From a virus, in the IMG/VR virus record IMGVR_UViG_3300047550_005955, positions 1 to 58,558 of that record: 58,558 nucleotides of DNA. The stretch is one strand, 5' to 3'. Numbering within the stretch: position 1 is the first letter of the stretch; every line of letters begins with the position of its first letter. Under the pieces are notes generated by a model. That model saw only the letters and a program-made list of their open reading frames with translations, was not told where the DNA came from and did no database searches. The position numbers were made by a program, and so were the translations under genes. Shown here piece by piece: positions 25,290 to 33,879 of this stretch.

Positions 25290-26049
25290 AATATCCGAAC
25301 AACAACTAAAAGAAATAATACGCGAGGAACTGCAAGAACAGGGTATTCTTTCTAAAATAGGCAAATGGTTCAAAAAAACCCCACAGCCGGGAGTGACAGA
25401 TCCTGGAGTTTTTGATAAACCAACTGCCGTTTCAAAACCACCAGAAGCCACAACTTCTCCGGTACCTACACTAGACGAACCAGAAAAGGAAAAGCAGTCT
25501 GCTGCTTCTTCTGTGTCCGCCGAACCACAACAACCAGCAGCAGGACAGCCAGAACAACAGCCACAAGAGCCCAGAAGTATTAAGCCACCTAAAGGCGCTA
25601 GAGACATTAAAGGCAGTGTTGAGTACAAAAAATCTATGTCTGATTTATCTTCAATTTTATCAAAAGCAGAATTTATTAAAAGCGACATAGCACAAAAAAT
25701 AGTTAATGATATACACTCATTAATGGGTAATGGAAAATTTAGCACTCTCGTACTAAAAGAACAAGAACATATATTAAATATTTCACAAATCTTGGATAAA
25801 AATGGCATAAAAGGAACTTTTAAAATCAAGTTGTTAAAATTAATAAGTGATTGGGCTGCAGCCAATAGTAAAATAGTAAAAAATGAAATTGGAAAGTCCT
25901 TAAGTCAAGTTCCTACTGTACAAACAACACAGCCGGCAAAACCAGTTACTGCTCCTTTGCAAAAAGGGATGGAAAAAGCAGGTGGAAGACTTGGCGAGTC
26001 TGTAGAAAATAAAATATATGATAAATGGAAAAGATTAGTAAAAGGTTAA
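25282..26049 (+). CDS. KE-tagged protein with Pro/Gln-rich linker
   Basis: A 255-aa protein starting at ATG 25282 inside the end of the previous gene. It begins MSKISEQQLKEIIREEL, then has a Pro/Gln/Ser-rich linker (about 45-110) and a helical domain (about 118-205). A second Pro-rich stretch precedes a helical tail ending DKWKRLVKG. It is directly upstream of the prohead protease, so a core or internal head protein is likely. No enzymatic motif. Confidence 0.55.
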   Translation: MSKISEQQLKEIIREELQEQGILSKIGKWFKKTPQPGVTDPGVFDKPTAVSKPPEATTSPVPTLDEPEKEKQSAASSVSAEPQQPAAGQPEQQPQEPRSIKPPKGARDIKGSVEYKKSMSDLSSILSKAEFIKSDIAQKIVNDIHSLMGNGKFSTLVLKEQEHILNISQILDKNGIKGTFKIKLLKLISDWAAANSKIVKNEIGKSLSQVPTVQTTQPAKPVTAPLQKGMEKAGGRLGESVENKIYDKWKRLVKG

Positions 26050-26052
26050 TAT

Positions 26053-26658
26053 ATGAACAAGTTTCTATTACGCGAATACTTTGAACTTTGTGAAGGCGGT
26101 GTTTGTCAGGATTTATTGACAGAAGCCGAAAAAGTATTTGTTAAAAGCGGCGGAATGATGCTTACAGGTGTGATGCAACGCGCTGATGCAAAAAATGGAA
26201 ATGGTCGTGTATATCCAGAAAATATATTACGCCGCGAAGTAGAAAACTATAAAAAACTAGTTTCTGAAAATCGTGCCCTTGGAGAACTAGATCATCCAGA
26301 TGAAAGCGTGATCAATCTTAAAAATGCCTCGCATATTGTTACAGACATATGGTGGAACGGCAAAGATGTAATGGGTAAAGTAAAAGTATTATCAACACCA
26401 TCTGGGCAAATATTAAAATCACTTGTTGAAAGTGGAGTTAAACTTGGTATATCATCGCGCGGCTTGGGCAGTGTAAAAGAAAGAGTGGGATTAACCATGG
26501 TTGAAGATGATTTTCAACTTATATGTTTTGACTTTGTAAGCGAGCCATCAACAATTGGGGCTTTTATGAACTTAAGTGAGAGTAAAAAATCTCCAAATAT
26601 TTTTACAAAAGCGGATAGAATAAACCGTTTACTAAACGATATTGTGGGTGTTGAATGA
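26053..26658 (+). CDS. 21: Prohead core protease (gp21-like)
   Basis: A 201-aa serine protease of the T4 gp21 type. Typical segments are GRVYPENILRREV, LGELDHPDE with the catalytic His, GISSRGLGS with the catalytic Ser, and FDFVSEPSTIGAFM. It trims scaffold, capsid and internal proteins after prohead assembly. Its stop overlaps the next start (ATGA). Confidence 0.93.
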   Translation: MNKFLLREYFELCEGGVCQDLLTEAEKVFVKSGGMMLTGVMQRADAKNGNGRVYPENILRREVENYKKLVSENRALGELDHPDESVINLKNASHIVTDIWWNGKDVMGKVKVLSTPSGQILKSLVESGVKLGISSRGLGSVKERVGLTMVEDDFQLICFDFVSEPSTIGAFMNLSESKKSPNIFTKADRINRLLNDIVGVE

Positions 26659-27113
26659 AAAAAAGTGAGTTAAAGGAACTGATCAAGCCGATTGTAAAAG
26701 AATGTGTTGAAGAAAGTGTGCGCGAAATAGTGTTAGAAAGCGGGCTTCTTTCTTCTGTTATTAATGAGGTTGTTAGGGGAACGTTACCGCTATTAGTTGA
26801 AGCGGCAAGCAAACAAGAAGCCAGAATAGAAACCCCAAAACAAAAACAACCACCAAAAAATAACGAGTTGATGGAACAACTAAAACGAGAAAGACAGCAA
26901 ACGGCATCAGAATATGCACAGCAAAATGCTGCTGTTGCAAGTTCTCTTTCAATGAAGGTGGGTAATATAGATGTATTTAAAGGTACAAAACCTGCTCCAG
27001 CAGAAACAGTTAATGAGGGAGTTGCAAATCCGCTCGGTGGAGTTGACCCTCGTGACCCCGGTGTTGATATTAGCCGCCTACTTGGTGGCAAAAAGTTTAT
27101 TAATGTAAAATAA
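26655..27113 (+). CDS. Helical KE-tagged head-region protein
   Basis: A 152-aa protein coupled to the protease by a 4-base overlap. It starts MKKSELKELIKPIVKE, a variant of the tag on the 18603, 24702 and 25282 proteins. A Lys/Gln/Pro linker, a short coiled coil and a C-terminal VDPRDPGVDISRLLGG segment follow. Candidate internal or core protein; family unknown. Confidence 0.5.
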   Translation: MKKSELKELIKPIVKECVEESVREIVLESGLLSSVINEVVRGTLPLLVEAASKQEARIETPKQKQPPKNNELMEQLKRERQQTASEYAQQNAAVASSLSMKVGNIDVFKGTKPAPAETVNEGVANPLGGVDPRDPGVDISRLLGGKKFINVK

Positions 27114-27123
27114 CGAGGCAAAA

Positions 27124-27327
27124 ATGAAAGTAAGTTTAGACGAAGTCGGTGGAAATGTAGATAAAATGATAAAGCGTTTTCTTAAAAAAACAAAGAAAAT
27201 GCGAATCGTAGAAGGATGTCTAGAAAGAAGATATTATATGAAGCCTTCTGCTAGAAAAAACGAAGAACGTAGACGCCGCGCAAGGATATTGGAAAAAGAA
27301 AAACAAGCGCTTCCAAAAGAAGATTGA
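27124..27327 (+). CDS. rpsU: Phage ribosomal protein bS21 homologue
   Basis: A 67-aa basic helical protein matching bS21 along its length: an N-terminal strand (MKVSLDEVGG), the FLKK.KK.MRIVEGC helix, RRYYMKPSARK, and a basic C-terminal helix. bS21 binds the small subunit platform near the anti-Shine-Dalgarno and helps initiation. Phage copies are known and are thought to swap into host ribosomes to favour phage mRNA. It has a weak ribosome site (GAGG) and follows the head genes. Confidence 0.85.
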   Translation: MKVSLDEVGGNVDKMIKRFLKKTKKMRIVEGCLERRYYMKPSARKNEERRRRARILEKEKQALPKED

Positions 27328-27362
27328 AGAATCTAATTAATAGATTGTAAACTGGAGGCTGG

Positions 27363-28859
27363 ATGGCTAAAATAGTTGTCAAAACCAATGGTGAAATATC
27401 CAGTTCCGCTGGTATTATTATACCCAGCGGTTTAACTATTTCTGGAAATGTAATAATTGGCGACAATTTTACAGACACATTAACAGTTAATGCAGCCGCC
27501 ACTTTCAATGACGACTTAACAGTTATCGATACTATTTCTGGATCGATTGGTAGGTATACATCGATAACTGGCTCGATTGTTACCGGCTCAACAGCACAGT
27601 TTACAACTGTAACTGGTTCAATTGTTACTGGATCGTCTGCTAGATTCAATAATATCACAGGAACAATACTGTTGGCGAATGCAACAGAGTTTGTTACTGG
27701 GAGTTTAAGTGCTGGTGAGAGAACGAATTTACAAAATAATACAAAAATATATTCTTTTGGTTCAATAACTGCACAAAGTGGCACAGCAGCAGCACCGGCA
27801 TTTAATTTTGGCGCACAACCTGGCAGTGGAATGTTCTGGGCTGCAAATGCTCAAGTGGGATTTTCTGCCAATGGAACAGAAGTTATGCGTTATGTTAATG
27901 ACGCAAATAGTCCAAAATTAGGAATCAATCAAAACTCTCCAACAGGTCTTTTACACGCTACTTTATCAACATCAACGCCAAATCTAGCAAAAATCATAGT
28001 AAGCAACCCAACTGCGGGAAACACAAATATTTCTTATGATCTGCAAGGTGATCAAAGTCTCAATATAAGGCTATTAAATATTCCACATAATGCAACTGCT
28101 TTTGGAGAGTGGACTCGCGGTGGAGTTTTGCATGCCAGTGGTTCAACAGCGCTATCAAATGATTCTAATCTGCATTATTCTGCTGTAACTCATAAGTGGT
28201 ATAGAAACGCGGGATCTGGTTCTGCTGATAGGACAATGACACTAAATTCAAGTGGCAACCTTGGGATAGGAAACTCATCGCCAAATGCAAAACTAGATGT
28301 CAATGGAAACGCAATAGTTTCCGGAAATCTTACCATAACTGGTTCAACGGCGCTAGCAACAATAAGTGGAACAACTGCACAGTTTACAACTATAACTTCT
28401 TCATTTACTGGATCTGGTGCCGGTCTATATAACCTAACTGCATCTGGTATATCTAACTTTACAAATGATGTGCGCGCACAGTTTAGTGCTGGTACAAACA
28501 TAACAATCGCTAATGGTATTATATCATCAACCGGCGGTGGTGGTGGCGGAGGATCTGCTGATCTTGGATTAGTTAAGAATGTCGTATTTGTTACTGGATC
28601 TACGGTTTTAACAAATGACAATCACGTTGTTTTAGTTAACTGCAGTACGCAATCTATAACCTTAACTCTTCCCTCTGCTTCTTCTGCCGGCATTAGAAAT
28701 TTTATCGTGAAGAAAATAGACTCTACCAGCAATAACGTTACAATATCCGGCTCAACAACAAGTGAAAAAATAGATGGAAATAATAGTATTTCTTTCTATA
28801 CTCAATATGAGTGTTTTACGATAATCAGCGACGCAACTTCTAGTTGGTACATCGTCTAA
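27363..28859 (+). CDS. Fibre protein, paralogue of the 32-1483 product
   Basis: A 498-aa protein with GGAGG before ATG 27363. The shaft repeats (TGSIVTGSTAQF), the PGSGMFWAANAQ module and the WYRNAGSGSADR segment match the first gene of the window, with 29 identical bases at 28197-28225 and 1025-1053. After a Gly-rich linker it ends with the knob shared with 7055, 7637, 9367 and 9834 (VVLVNCSTQSITLTLP, FIVKKIDSTSNN, IISDATSSWYIV). It probably forms a trimeric fibre with an exchangeable tip. Confidence 0.75.
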   Translation: MAKIVVKTNGEISSSAGIIIPSGLTISGNVIIGDNFTDTLTVNAAATFNDDLTVIDTISGSIGRYTSITGSIVTGSTAQFTTVTGSIVTGSSARFNNITGTILLANATEFVTGSLSAGERTNLQNNTKIYSFGSITAQSGTAAAPAFNFGAQPGSGMFWAANAQVGFSANGTEVMRYVNDANSPKLGINQNSPTGLLHATLSTSTPNLAKIIVSNPTAGNTNISYDLQGDQSLNIRLLNIPHNATAFGEWTRGGVLHASGSTALSNDSNLHYSAVTHKWYRNAGSGSADRTMTLNSSGNLGIGNSSPNAKLDVNGNAIVSGNLTITGSTALATISGTTAQFTTITSSFTGSGAGLYNLTASGISNFTNDVRAQFSAGTNITIANGIISSTGGGGGGGSADLGLVKNVVFVTGSTVLTNDNHVVLVNCSTQSITLTLPSASSAGIRNFIVKKIDSTSNNVTISGSTTSEKIDGNNSISFYTQYECFTIISDATSSWYIV

Positions 28860-28904
28860 AATCCTCTTGATATAACACACTATATCTATTTGTCTTTAGA
28901 TCGA

Positions 28905-28925
28905 TTGCTAACTATTTACTAGCAA
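28905..28925 (+). promoter_or_regulatory. Inverted repeat around an ACTATTTA motif
   Basis: TTGCTA (28905-28910) and TAGCAA (28920-28925) flank ACTATTTAC. The motif matches the candidate late promoter seen elsewhere; the gene start is 60 bases downstream at 28979. Confidence 0.4.
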
Positions 28926-28978
28926 CGCAACCAGTGTATCGCTGGTATGTTGTATTTTTATAAGGGAGATAAATAAAT

Positions 28979-31858
28979 ATGTCAAAACAGAAAGGTTTTG
29001 CAGTTATATCTGGCTCTAGCACAGTAGTAGCCAAGATAATGGAAAATGGGACCGTAGTATTCGGTCAGGATAAGCCAGTAAATCTACGCGTAAGCGGTAC
29101 ACTGGTTCTTGATCTTTCCGGTTCAGCAGGTGGTACTGGTAAGGTACTACACGTAGACGCAGCCGGCAGTGCTTCTTTAAGCAAAGTTGCTGCTAGTAAT
29201 GTAACGGTAAATGCAGTTGGTGGTGTATCTGGTGATAACGTCCAAGCAATATTGGAAGGTTTACAGAGCAATATTAGTGCTCTAGATACTGGTGCGAGCC
29301 AGGATCTTTCTAGCCTCGAGGCTCGCCTCTCTGGTGAAGAAGTTTCACGTTCTTCTGGCGACACTAGTCTCACTAGTAGACTTTCAGGTGAAGAAAGCAC
29401 CCGCGCTGCAGCAGTTAGTAGTTTAAACACTGCTTTAAGTACTGAAGTAGCAAGTTTAGATACTGTTATTTCTAACGAAGTTTCTAGTTTAGAAAGCAAA
29501 ATTAACGACGACATTAGCAGTCTAGTTAATGGTGCACCAAGCGTACTAGATACCCTCAAAGAACTCGCTGATGCGATTAGCGGCGACGCAAGTTTCGTAT
29601 CAACAGTATTCAGCAAGGATTCTAGTCTAGAAGCAGCCATTTCTTCAGAAGTGTCTGCCCGTGAAAGTGCAGTAACCTCATTGCAATCGGCTCTTGAATC
29701 ATCGGCATCTACCGATTTTGCAAGTGTTGATACACGTTTAAGTGCAGCAGAATCTACCGAAGCAGCAGATGTAGATAGTCTTGATTCAAGATTGTCAACT
29801 GCCGAAGCGGATCACGATTCAGACGTACTCAGCATTGATAATAGACTTTCAACTGAAGAAAATGCTCGCGGTTCAGCAGATACCAGCCTAACCAGCCGCC
29901 TATCAACTGAAGAAAATGCCCGCGCTAGCGCAGATTCTTCATTAGAATCTAAACTTAGTGCTGACATGTCTGCCGAAGCAAGTATTCGTGCAAGTGCTGA
30001 TAGCAGTCTAACCAGCCGCTTGTCAACCGAAGAAAGCGCTCGTTCAAGTGCCGATGGTAGTATCGACGCTCGTGTAAGTGCAGAAGAAAGTACACGCGCT
30101 GCAGCAGATACCAGCCTAACAAGCCGTTTATCAACTGAAGAAAGTGCACGTACAAGTGCAGTATCAAGTGTTGATAGTCGCGTTTCATCCGAAGAAAGCG
30201 CTCGTGCAAGTGGAGACAGCAGTCTCGCTTCCGCTCTCTCGGCTGAATCTTCGACACGCGCAAGTGCAGACAGCAGTCTAGCATCTGCCGTTTCAGCCGC
30301 AGAAAGTTCTGCTAACAGTTATACCGATTCAGCAGTTGCTGCATTGGTTGATAGTGCACCAGAACTTCTCAACACACTAAATGAACTTGCTGCAGCACTA
30401 GGCGATGACGCAAACTTCGCTACAACCGTAACAAGTACCATTGCTTCTAACGTTGCAAGTATAGAGGCAGTAGTATCAGGTGAAGCAAGTACTCGTGCAA
30501 GTGCAGATTCTTCATTAGAATCGAAACTTAGTGCCGATATGTCTACCGAAGCCAGCACCCGTGCAAGTGCTGACAGTAGCCTAACAAGTCGCTTATCATC
30601 TGAAGAAAGTGCCCGTGCAAGTGCAGATTCTTCACTTGAATCAAAACTAAGCGCTGACATGTCAACTGAAGCCAGTACTCGTGCAAGTGCTGACAGCAGT
30701 TTGACCAGTCGTTTGTCATCTGAAGAAAGTACTCGTACAGCAGCAGTTTCAAGTGTTGATTCTCGTGTTTCAACCGAAGAAAGTGCTCGTGCAAGTGCTG
30801 ATAGCAGCCTAACAAGCCGCTTATCAACCGAAGAAAGTGCACGTACAAGTGCAGATTCCAGTATTGATGCTCGTGTCAGCACTGAAGAATCAACACGCGC
30901 TTCCGCTGATAGTAGTCTAACAAGTCGTCTATCAACTGAAGAAAGTGCACGCGCAAGTGCAGACAGTAGTCTATCAAGCGCTCTATCAAGTGAAGAATCA
31001 TCCCGTGTTTCTGGCGATGCATCCGTATTAACGTCTGCAAACAGTTACACAGATTCTGCTGTAGCGGCTCTTGTTGATTCTGCTCCAGCACTTCTTGATA
31101 CACTAAATGAACTTGCTGCAGCACTGGGCGATGATCCAAACTTTGCTACAACTGTAACAAGTACGATCGCCAGCCACAACGCAGCGTTGTCAAGCGATAT
31201 TTCAACCGAAGCAAGTACTCGTGCTTCTGCTGATAGCAGCCTAACAAGTCGCTTATCAACCGAAGAAAGTGCACGTTCCTCTGCTGATAGTAGTCTAACA
31301 AGTCGCCTATCAACTGAAGAAAGTACTCGCGATTCAGCCGATAGTAGCCTAACAAGCCGTCTATCAACTGAAGAGAGTGCTCGTACTTCTGCTGATAGTA
31401 GCCTAACAAGCCGTCTATCAAGCGAAGAATCAGCGCGCGCGGCAGGAGATGATTCTCTTGATACTCGCCTCGATAATGTTGAAGCAACCACTCTTGTAAT
31501 CAATGGCACAGCCAATGAAGTTACAGTAACTGGTTCATTCGCATTTGGTGTTGCAAATACGTTCACAATCGGTCTACCAGATGATGTAACCGTTGCTGGT
31601 AACCTAACTGTAAATGGAAACGCAACACTAGGTGATAGTTCTGCTGATCAAGTGACTGTTAACGGTAAGTTCCAGGCTCCTAAGTTTACCGCTCTAACAA
31701 TCCCAGCAGCATACACCTCTGGTGATCAGTCGGCTAATAATGGACATATGTTCTATCTTGATGCCGCTGATGATGCTGTAGCCGCCTTCCCACAGGGACA
31801 GAAATGGTACTTCTGTGAAGACGGTGAATGGCATGCAAGTCCATTCTTTGCTGAATGA
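28979..31858 (+). CDS. Long repetitive fibre shaft protein
   Basis: A 959-aa protein with GGGAG before ATG 28979. The N-terminus (GFAVISGSSTV, NGTVVFG) matches that of the 32000 protein and probably attaches to the same site. Residues ~110-835 hold more than twenty 18-residue repeats of the SRLSTEESARASADSS type, probably a trimeric coiled or triple-stranded shaft, broken by two copies of a module with SAPALLDTLNELAAALGDD and a diverged third. The end has TVAGNLTVNGNATLGD and a GQKWYFCEDGEWH tip. A terminator follows. Likely a long tail or head fibre. Confidence 0.8.
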   Translation: MSKQKGFAVISGSSTVVAKIMENGTVVFGQDKPVNLRVSGTLVLDLSGSAGGTGKVLHVDAAGSASLSKVAASNVTVNAVGGVSGDNVQAILEGLQSNISALDTGASQDLSSLEARLSGEEVSRSSGDTSLTSRLSGEESTRAAAVSSLNTALSTEVASLDTVISNEVSSLESKINDDISSLVNGAPSVLDTLKELADAISGDASFVSTVFSKDSSLEAAISSEVSARESAVTSLQSALESSASTDFASVDTRLSAAESTEAADVDSLDSRLSTAEADHDSDVLSIDNRLSTEENARGSADTSLTSRLSTEENARASADSSLESKLSADMSAEASIRASADSSLTSRLSTEESARSSADGSIDARVSAEESTRAAADTSLTSRLSTEESARTSAVSSVDSRVSSEESARASGDSSLASALSAESSTRASADSSLASAVSAAESSANSYTDSAVAALVDSAPELLNTLNELAAALGDDANFATTVTSTIASNVASIEAVVSGEASTRASADSSLESKLSADMSTEASTRASADSSLTSRLSSEESARASADSSLESKLSADMSTEASTRASADSSLTSRLSSEESTRTAAVSSVDSRVSTEESARASADSSLTSRLSTEESARTSADSSIDARVSTEESTRASADSSLTSRLSTEESARASADSSLSSALSSEESSRVSGDASVLTSANSYTDSAVAALVDSAPALLDTLNELAAALGDDPNFATTVTSTIASHNAALSSDISTEASTRASADSSLTSRLSTEESARSSADSSLTSRLSTEESTRDSADSSLTSRLSTEESARTSADSSLTSRLSSEESARAAGDDSLDTRLDNVEATTLVINGTANEVTVTGSFAFGVANTFTIGLPDDVTVAGNLTVNGNATLGDSSADQVTVNGKFQAPKFTALTIPAAYTSGDQSANNGHMFYLDAADDAVAAFPQGQKWYFCEDGEWHASPFFAE
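29830..31480 (+). repeat. In-frame 54-bp repeat array of the fibre shaft
   Basis: Units of 54 bp encode the 18-residue SRLSTEESARASADSS repeat. Copies differ by synonymous and some coding changes, and two ~130-bp modules interrupt the array (about 30310 and 31035). Slippage or recombination could change shaft length. Confidence 0.85.
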
Positions 31859-31890
31859 TAGTATAATATAAACTACTTGTTTTAGTTTAG

Positions 31891-31918
31891 CCGGCGCCTT
31901 AGTGGCGCCGGTTTTTTT
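31891..31918 (+). terminator. Rho-independent terminator
   Basis: CCGGCGCC (31891-31898), loop TTAGT, GGCGCCGG (31904-31911) and a run of seven T. It ends the fibre transcript 33 bases after the stop. Confidence 0.9.
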
Positions 31919-31969
31919 GTGTTTATTAAAAAAAATGCTGTTTTTTTGGCTAAAATAGCATTTTGTTCC

Positions 31970-31977
31970 ATATTTAT
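31970..31977 (+). promoter_or_regulatory. Candidate late promoter motif ATATTTAT
   Basis: It lies between the strong terminator at 31891 and the start at 32000, where a new promoter is needed. Confidence 0.4.
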
Positions 31978-31999
31978 AAGCGTAGCAAGCGAGTAATAT

Positions 32000-32551
32000 A
32001 TGTCTAAAGGGCTTTCTGTAGTAAGCGGTTCAACTCACGTACACAAACTATTAAGCGACGGAACAGTAAGTTTTAGTGGTTCTGTACAAATCACCGGAAC
32101 AATAATACCGGAAGGTGATGGCGCGCGTTCATTAGGTTCTGACGAAAAAAGATGGTCAGATGTTTATGCAATACAAACAACAGTTGGTGCGGTTTTCGAA
32201 ACTGGTCTTACAACTATTGGATTGGGAGAGTATCCAACTGGAACTGTTGTTATTTGGGAAAGTGGAAAAGTAAAGCCATGTAATACAAAAGAAGACTGCA
32301 GAGTTGTTGGAGCAACAAAGCATGGAAAAGATCAACCTATTATATTAGGCGCAGAATATGTGTTGGTAACAGGAAAAGTCAAAGAGGGAGACTGGATAGT
32401 TACCAGCGAAACGGCGGGACATGGTTGTGCTGCAAAAATATACGGCTTTTTTGGCAAAAGACGTGATTTATTTGGAAAAGTAATAGGTCAAGCGCTTGAA
32501 GATTCTGATGCTGAAAGTGCACTTATTAAATGCTTTATAAAGAAAATCTAG
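32000..32551 (+). CDS. Short fibre-like protein sharing the long fibre's anchor
   Basis: A 183-aa protein. Its start (SVVSGSTHVHKLL, DGTVSFSG) aligns with the N-terminus of the 959-aa fibre. The middle (GARSLGSDEKRWSDVYA) is a segment common near fibre ends, followed by a beta-rich domain with GTVVIWESGKV, VLVTGKVKEGDWIV and a C-terminal IGQALEDSDAE. It sits between fibre and scaffold genes. Possibly an alternative or capping structure at the same attachment site. Confidence 0.6.
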   Translation: MSKGLSVVSGSTHVHKLLSDGTVSFSGSVQITGTIIPEGDGARSLGSDEKRWSDVYAIQTTVGAVFETGLTTIGLGEYPTGTVVIWESGKVKPCNTKEDCRVVGATKHGKDQPIILGAEYVLVTGKVKEGDWIVTSETAGHGCAAKIYGFFGKRRDLFGKVIGQALEDSDAESALIKCFIKKI

Positions 32552-32587
32552 TTTTTAACGCAAAAATGGCATCTTATAAAAAATAAA

Positions 32588-32595
32588 ACTATTTA
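32588..32595 (+). promoter_or_regulatory. Candidate late promoter motif ACTATTTA
   Basis: In the AT-rich gap 38 bases before the scaffold gene, a gene expected to be expressed late. Confidence 0.4.
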
Positions 32596-32633
32596 TTTCA
32601 GATAAAAGTGTATTTTCTCTAGGAGTATGTTTA

Positions 32634-33851
32634 ATGAGTAGTTCAAAATTATTAGAACAAGCAATAGTTGACGCACAAGCATTACGTGATGCCGCGTTTA
32701 AAAGTGCGCAAGAAACTCTTTTGGAAAAATACGCCCCACAAATAAAAGAAGCAGTTCAGCAACTGCTAGAACAAGAAGAAGAGACGCCAGATGCCGATAC
32801 TGCTAGTCCAACAGATGCATTGGCCGGTGGGCAATCTGATATGCCATTAACTGATTTTGGTGGAAGCGCTGAAACATCGATGGGTAAAGGCAAAGTTGCT
32901 GGAACAGCAAATGAGTTACCATTAGCGGCTACTGACGGTGAAAAACTATGTCCTTGCCCAGATGATGACAAAGAAGTCGAAGTAGAACTAGATTTAGGCG
33001 CTCTTGCCGATCAACTAAGCGATGAAGCAGAAGAGGAAGAAGCACCTGGATTAGAATCCGGTCCAGCAACAGGTATGATGGGTTCTCCACAGGCTGCTGG
33101 TGGTGCTACCGCTCTTCAAGAAGATATTGAAGAAGTAGCCGGTGATAAGATGATGTCATTAGGCGAAGAAGAACTTCTTGAAGTTTCATTAGACGAACTT
33201 TTGACCACAGAAGAACAGTTAGAAGAAGATGAAGTCGAAGAAGCGAAAGATGGCGTTCCTGAAACCGAAAGGGAAAAAGAACTTGCAGCAATGGCGCCAC
33301 CAAAAAACAAGATCACACGCGGCGATGTAGTTGCAGCAAAAATAGCAAGCGGCAAAAAAGAAGAATCATTAAGCGAATCAAAAGCAAAACAACTATTAAC
33401 CGCATCTACCGAACTATTAAAAGAACACAAGTCTCTCCTGAAATCAGTCGAGAGCAAAGATGAAAAAATCAAACAACTGTTGGATGAGAACAAAAAATTC
33501 GCATCCACTATAGAAGAAATGTCGCAAGCATTTAAGAAACTTGAAGAAGTTAATCTTACAAATGCCCGACTCTTCTATTCAAATCAGGTCTTGAAAAGCG
33601 CCTCCTTGAATGAGCGACAAAAAAATCACATTGTCGATGCTGTTTCAAAGGCTGATTCTGTAAATGAGGCAAAAACGGTATATGAAACACTGGTCAATTC
33701 AGTGGGTGCACCATTAGACAAAGAAAGGTCACCAAAATCACTGAATGAAGCAATCAGCAAAAAGAGTTCATTCCGTCTGCCTCACAAGCAAGCAGAACAA
33801 CCCGCAGATCCAAATAAAGATCGCTGGTTAAAATTAGCCGGTATTAAATAA
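32634..33851 (+). CDS. 22: Prohead scaffold protein (gp22-like)
   Basis: A 405-aa, strongly acidic, helical protein with AGGAG before the start, directly upstream of the capsid gene and downstream of the protease, as for gp22. The Glu-rich middle (about 40-210) and a long coiled coil (about 250-320) fit a core that the protease degrades. The C-terminus (DRWLKLAGIK) resembles other T4-like scaffolds. Confidence 0.82.
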   Translation: MSSSKLLEQAIVDAQALRDAAFKSAQETLLEKYAPQIKEAVQQLLEQEEETPDADTASPTDALAGGQSDMPLTDFGGSAETSMGKGKVAGTANELPLAATDGEKLCPCPDDDKEVEVELDLGALADQLSDEAEEEEAPGLESGPATGMMGSPQAAGGATALQEDIEEVAGDKMMSLGEEELLEVSLDELLTTEEQLEEDEVEEAKDGVPETEREKELAAMAPPKNKITRGDVVAAKIASGKKEESLSESKAKQLLTASTELLKEHKSLLKSVESKDEKIKQLLDENKKFASTIEEMSQAFKKLEEVNLTNARLFYSNQVLKSASLNERQKNHIVDAVSKADSVNEAKTVYETLVNSVGAPLDKERSPKSLNEAISKKSSFRLPHKQAEQPADPNKDRWLKLAGIK

Positions 33852-33879
33852 TACCAAATATACTTTAAGGAGTTTAAAA

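Noticed and set aside
25248-25865. 205-aa open frame on the minus strand
   Set aside because: It mirrors a Pro/Gln-rich coding region, has no ribosome site and would overlap a well-supported + strand gene.
29065-31566. Long minus-strand open frames opposite the fibre gene
   Set aside because: They are the shadow of a low-complexity Ser/Ala repeat array; composition is a direct consequence of the repeat.
28979-31858. CRISPR array
   Set aside because: The 54-bp repeats are contiguous, degenerate and in frame, coding for a fibre shaft; there are no unique spacers.
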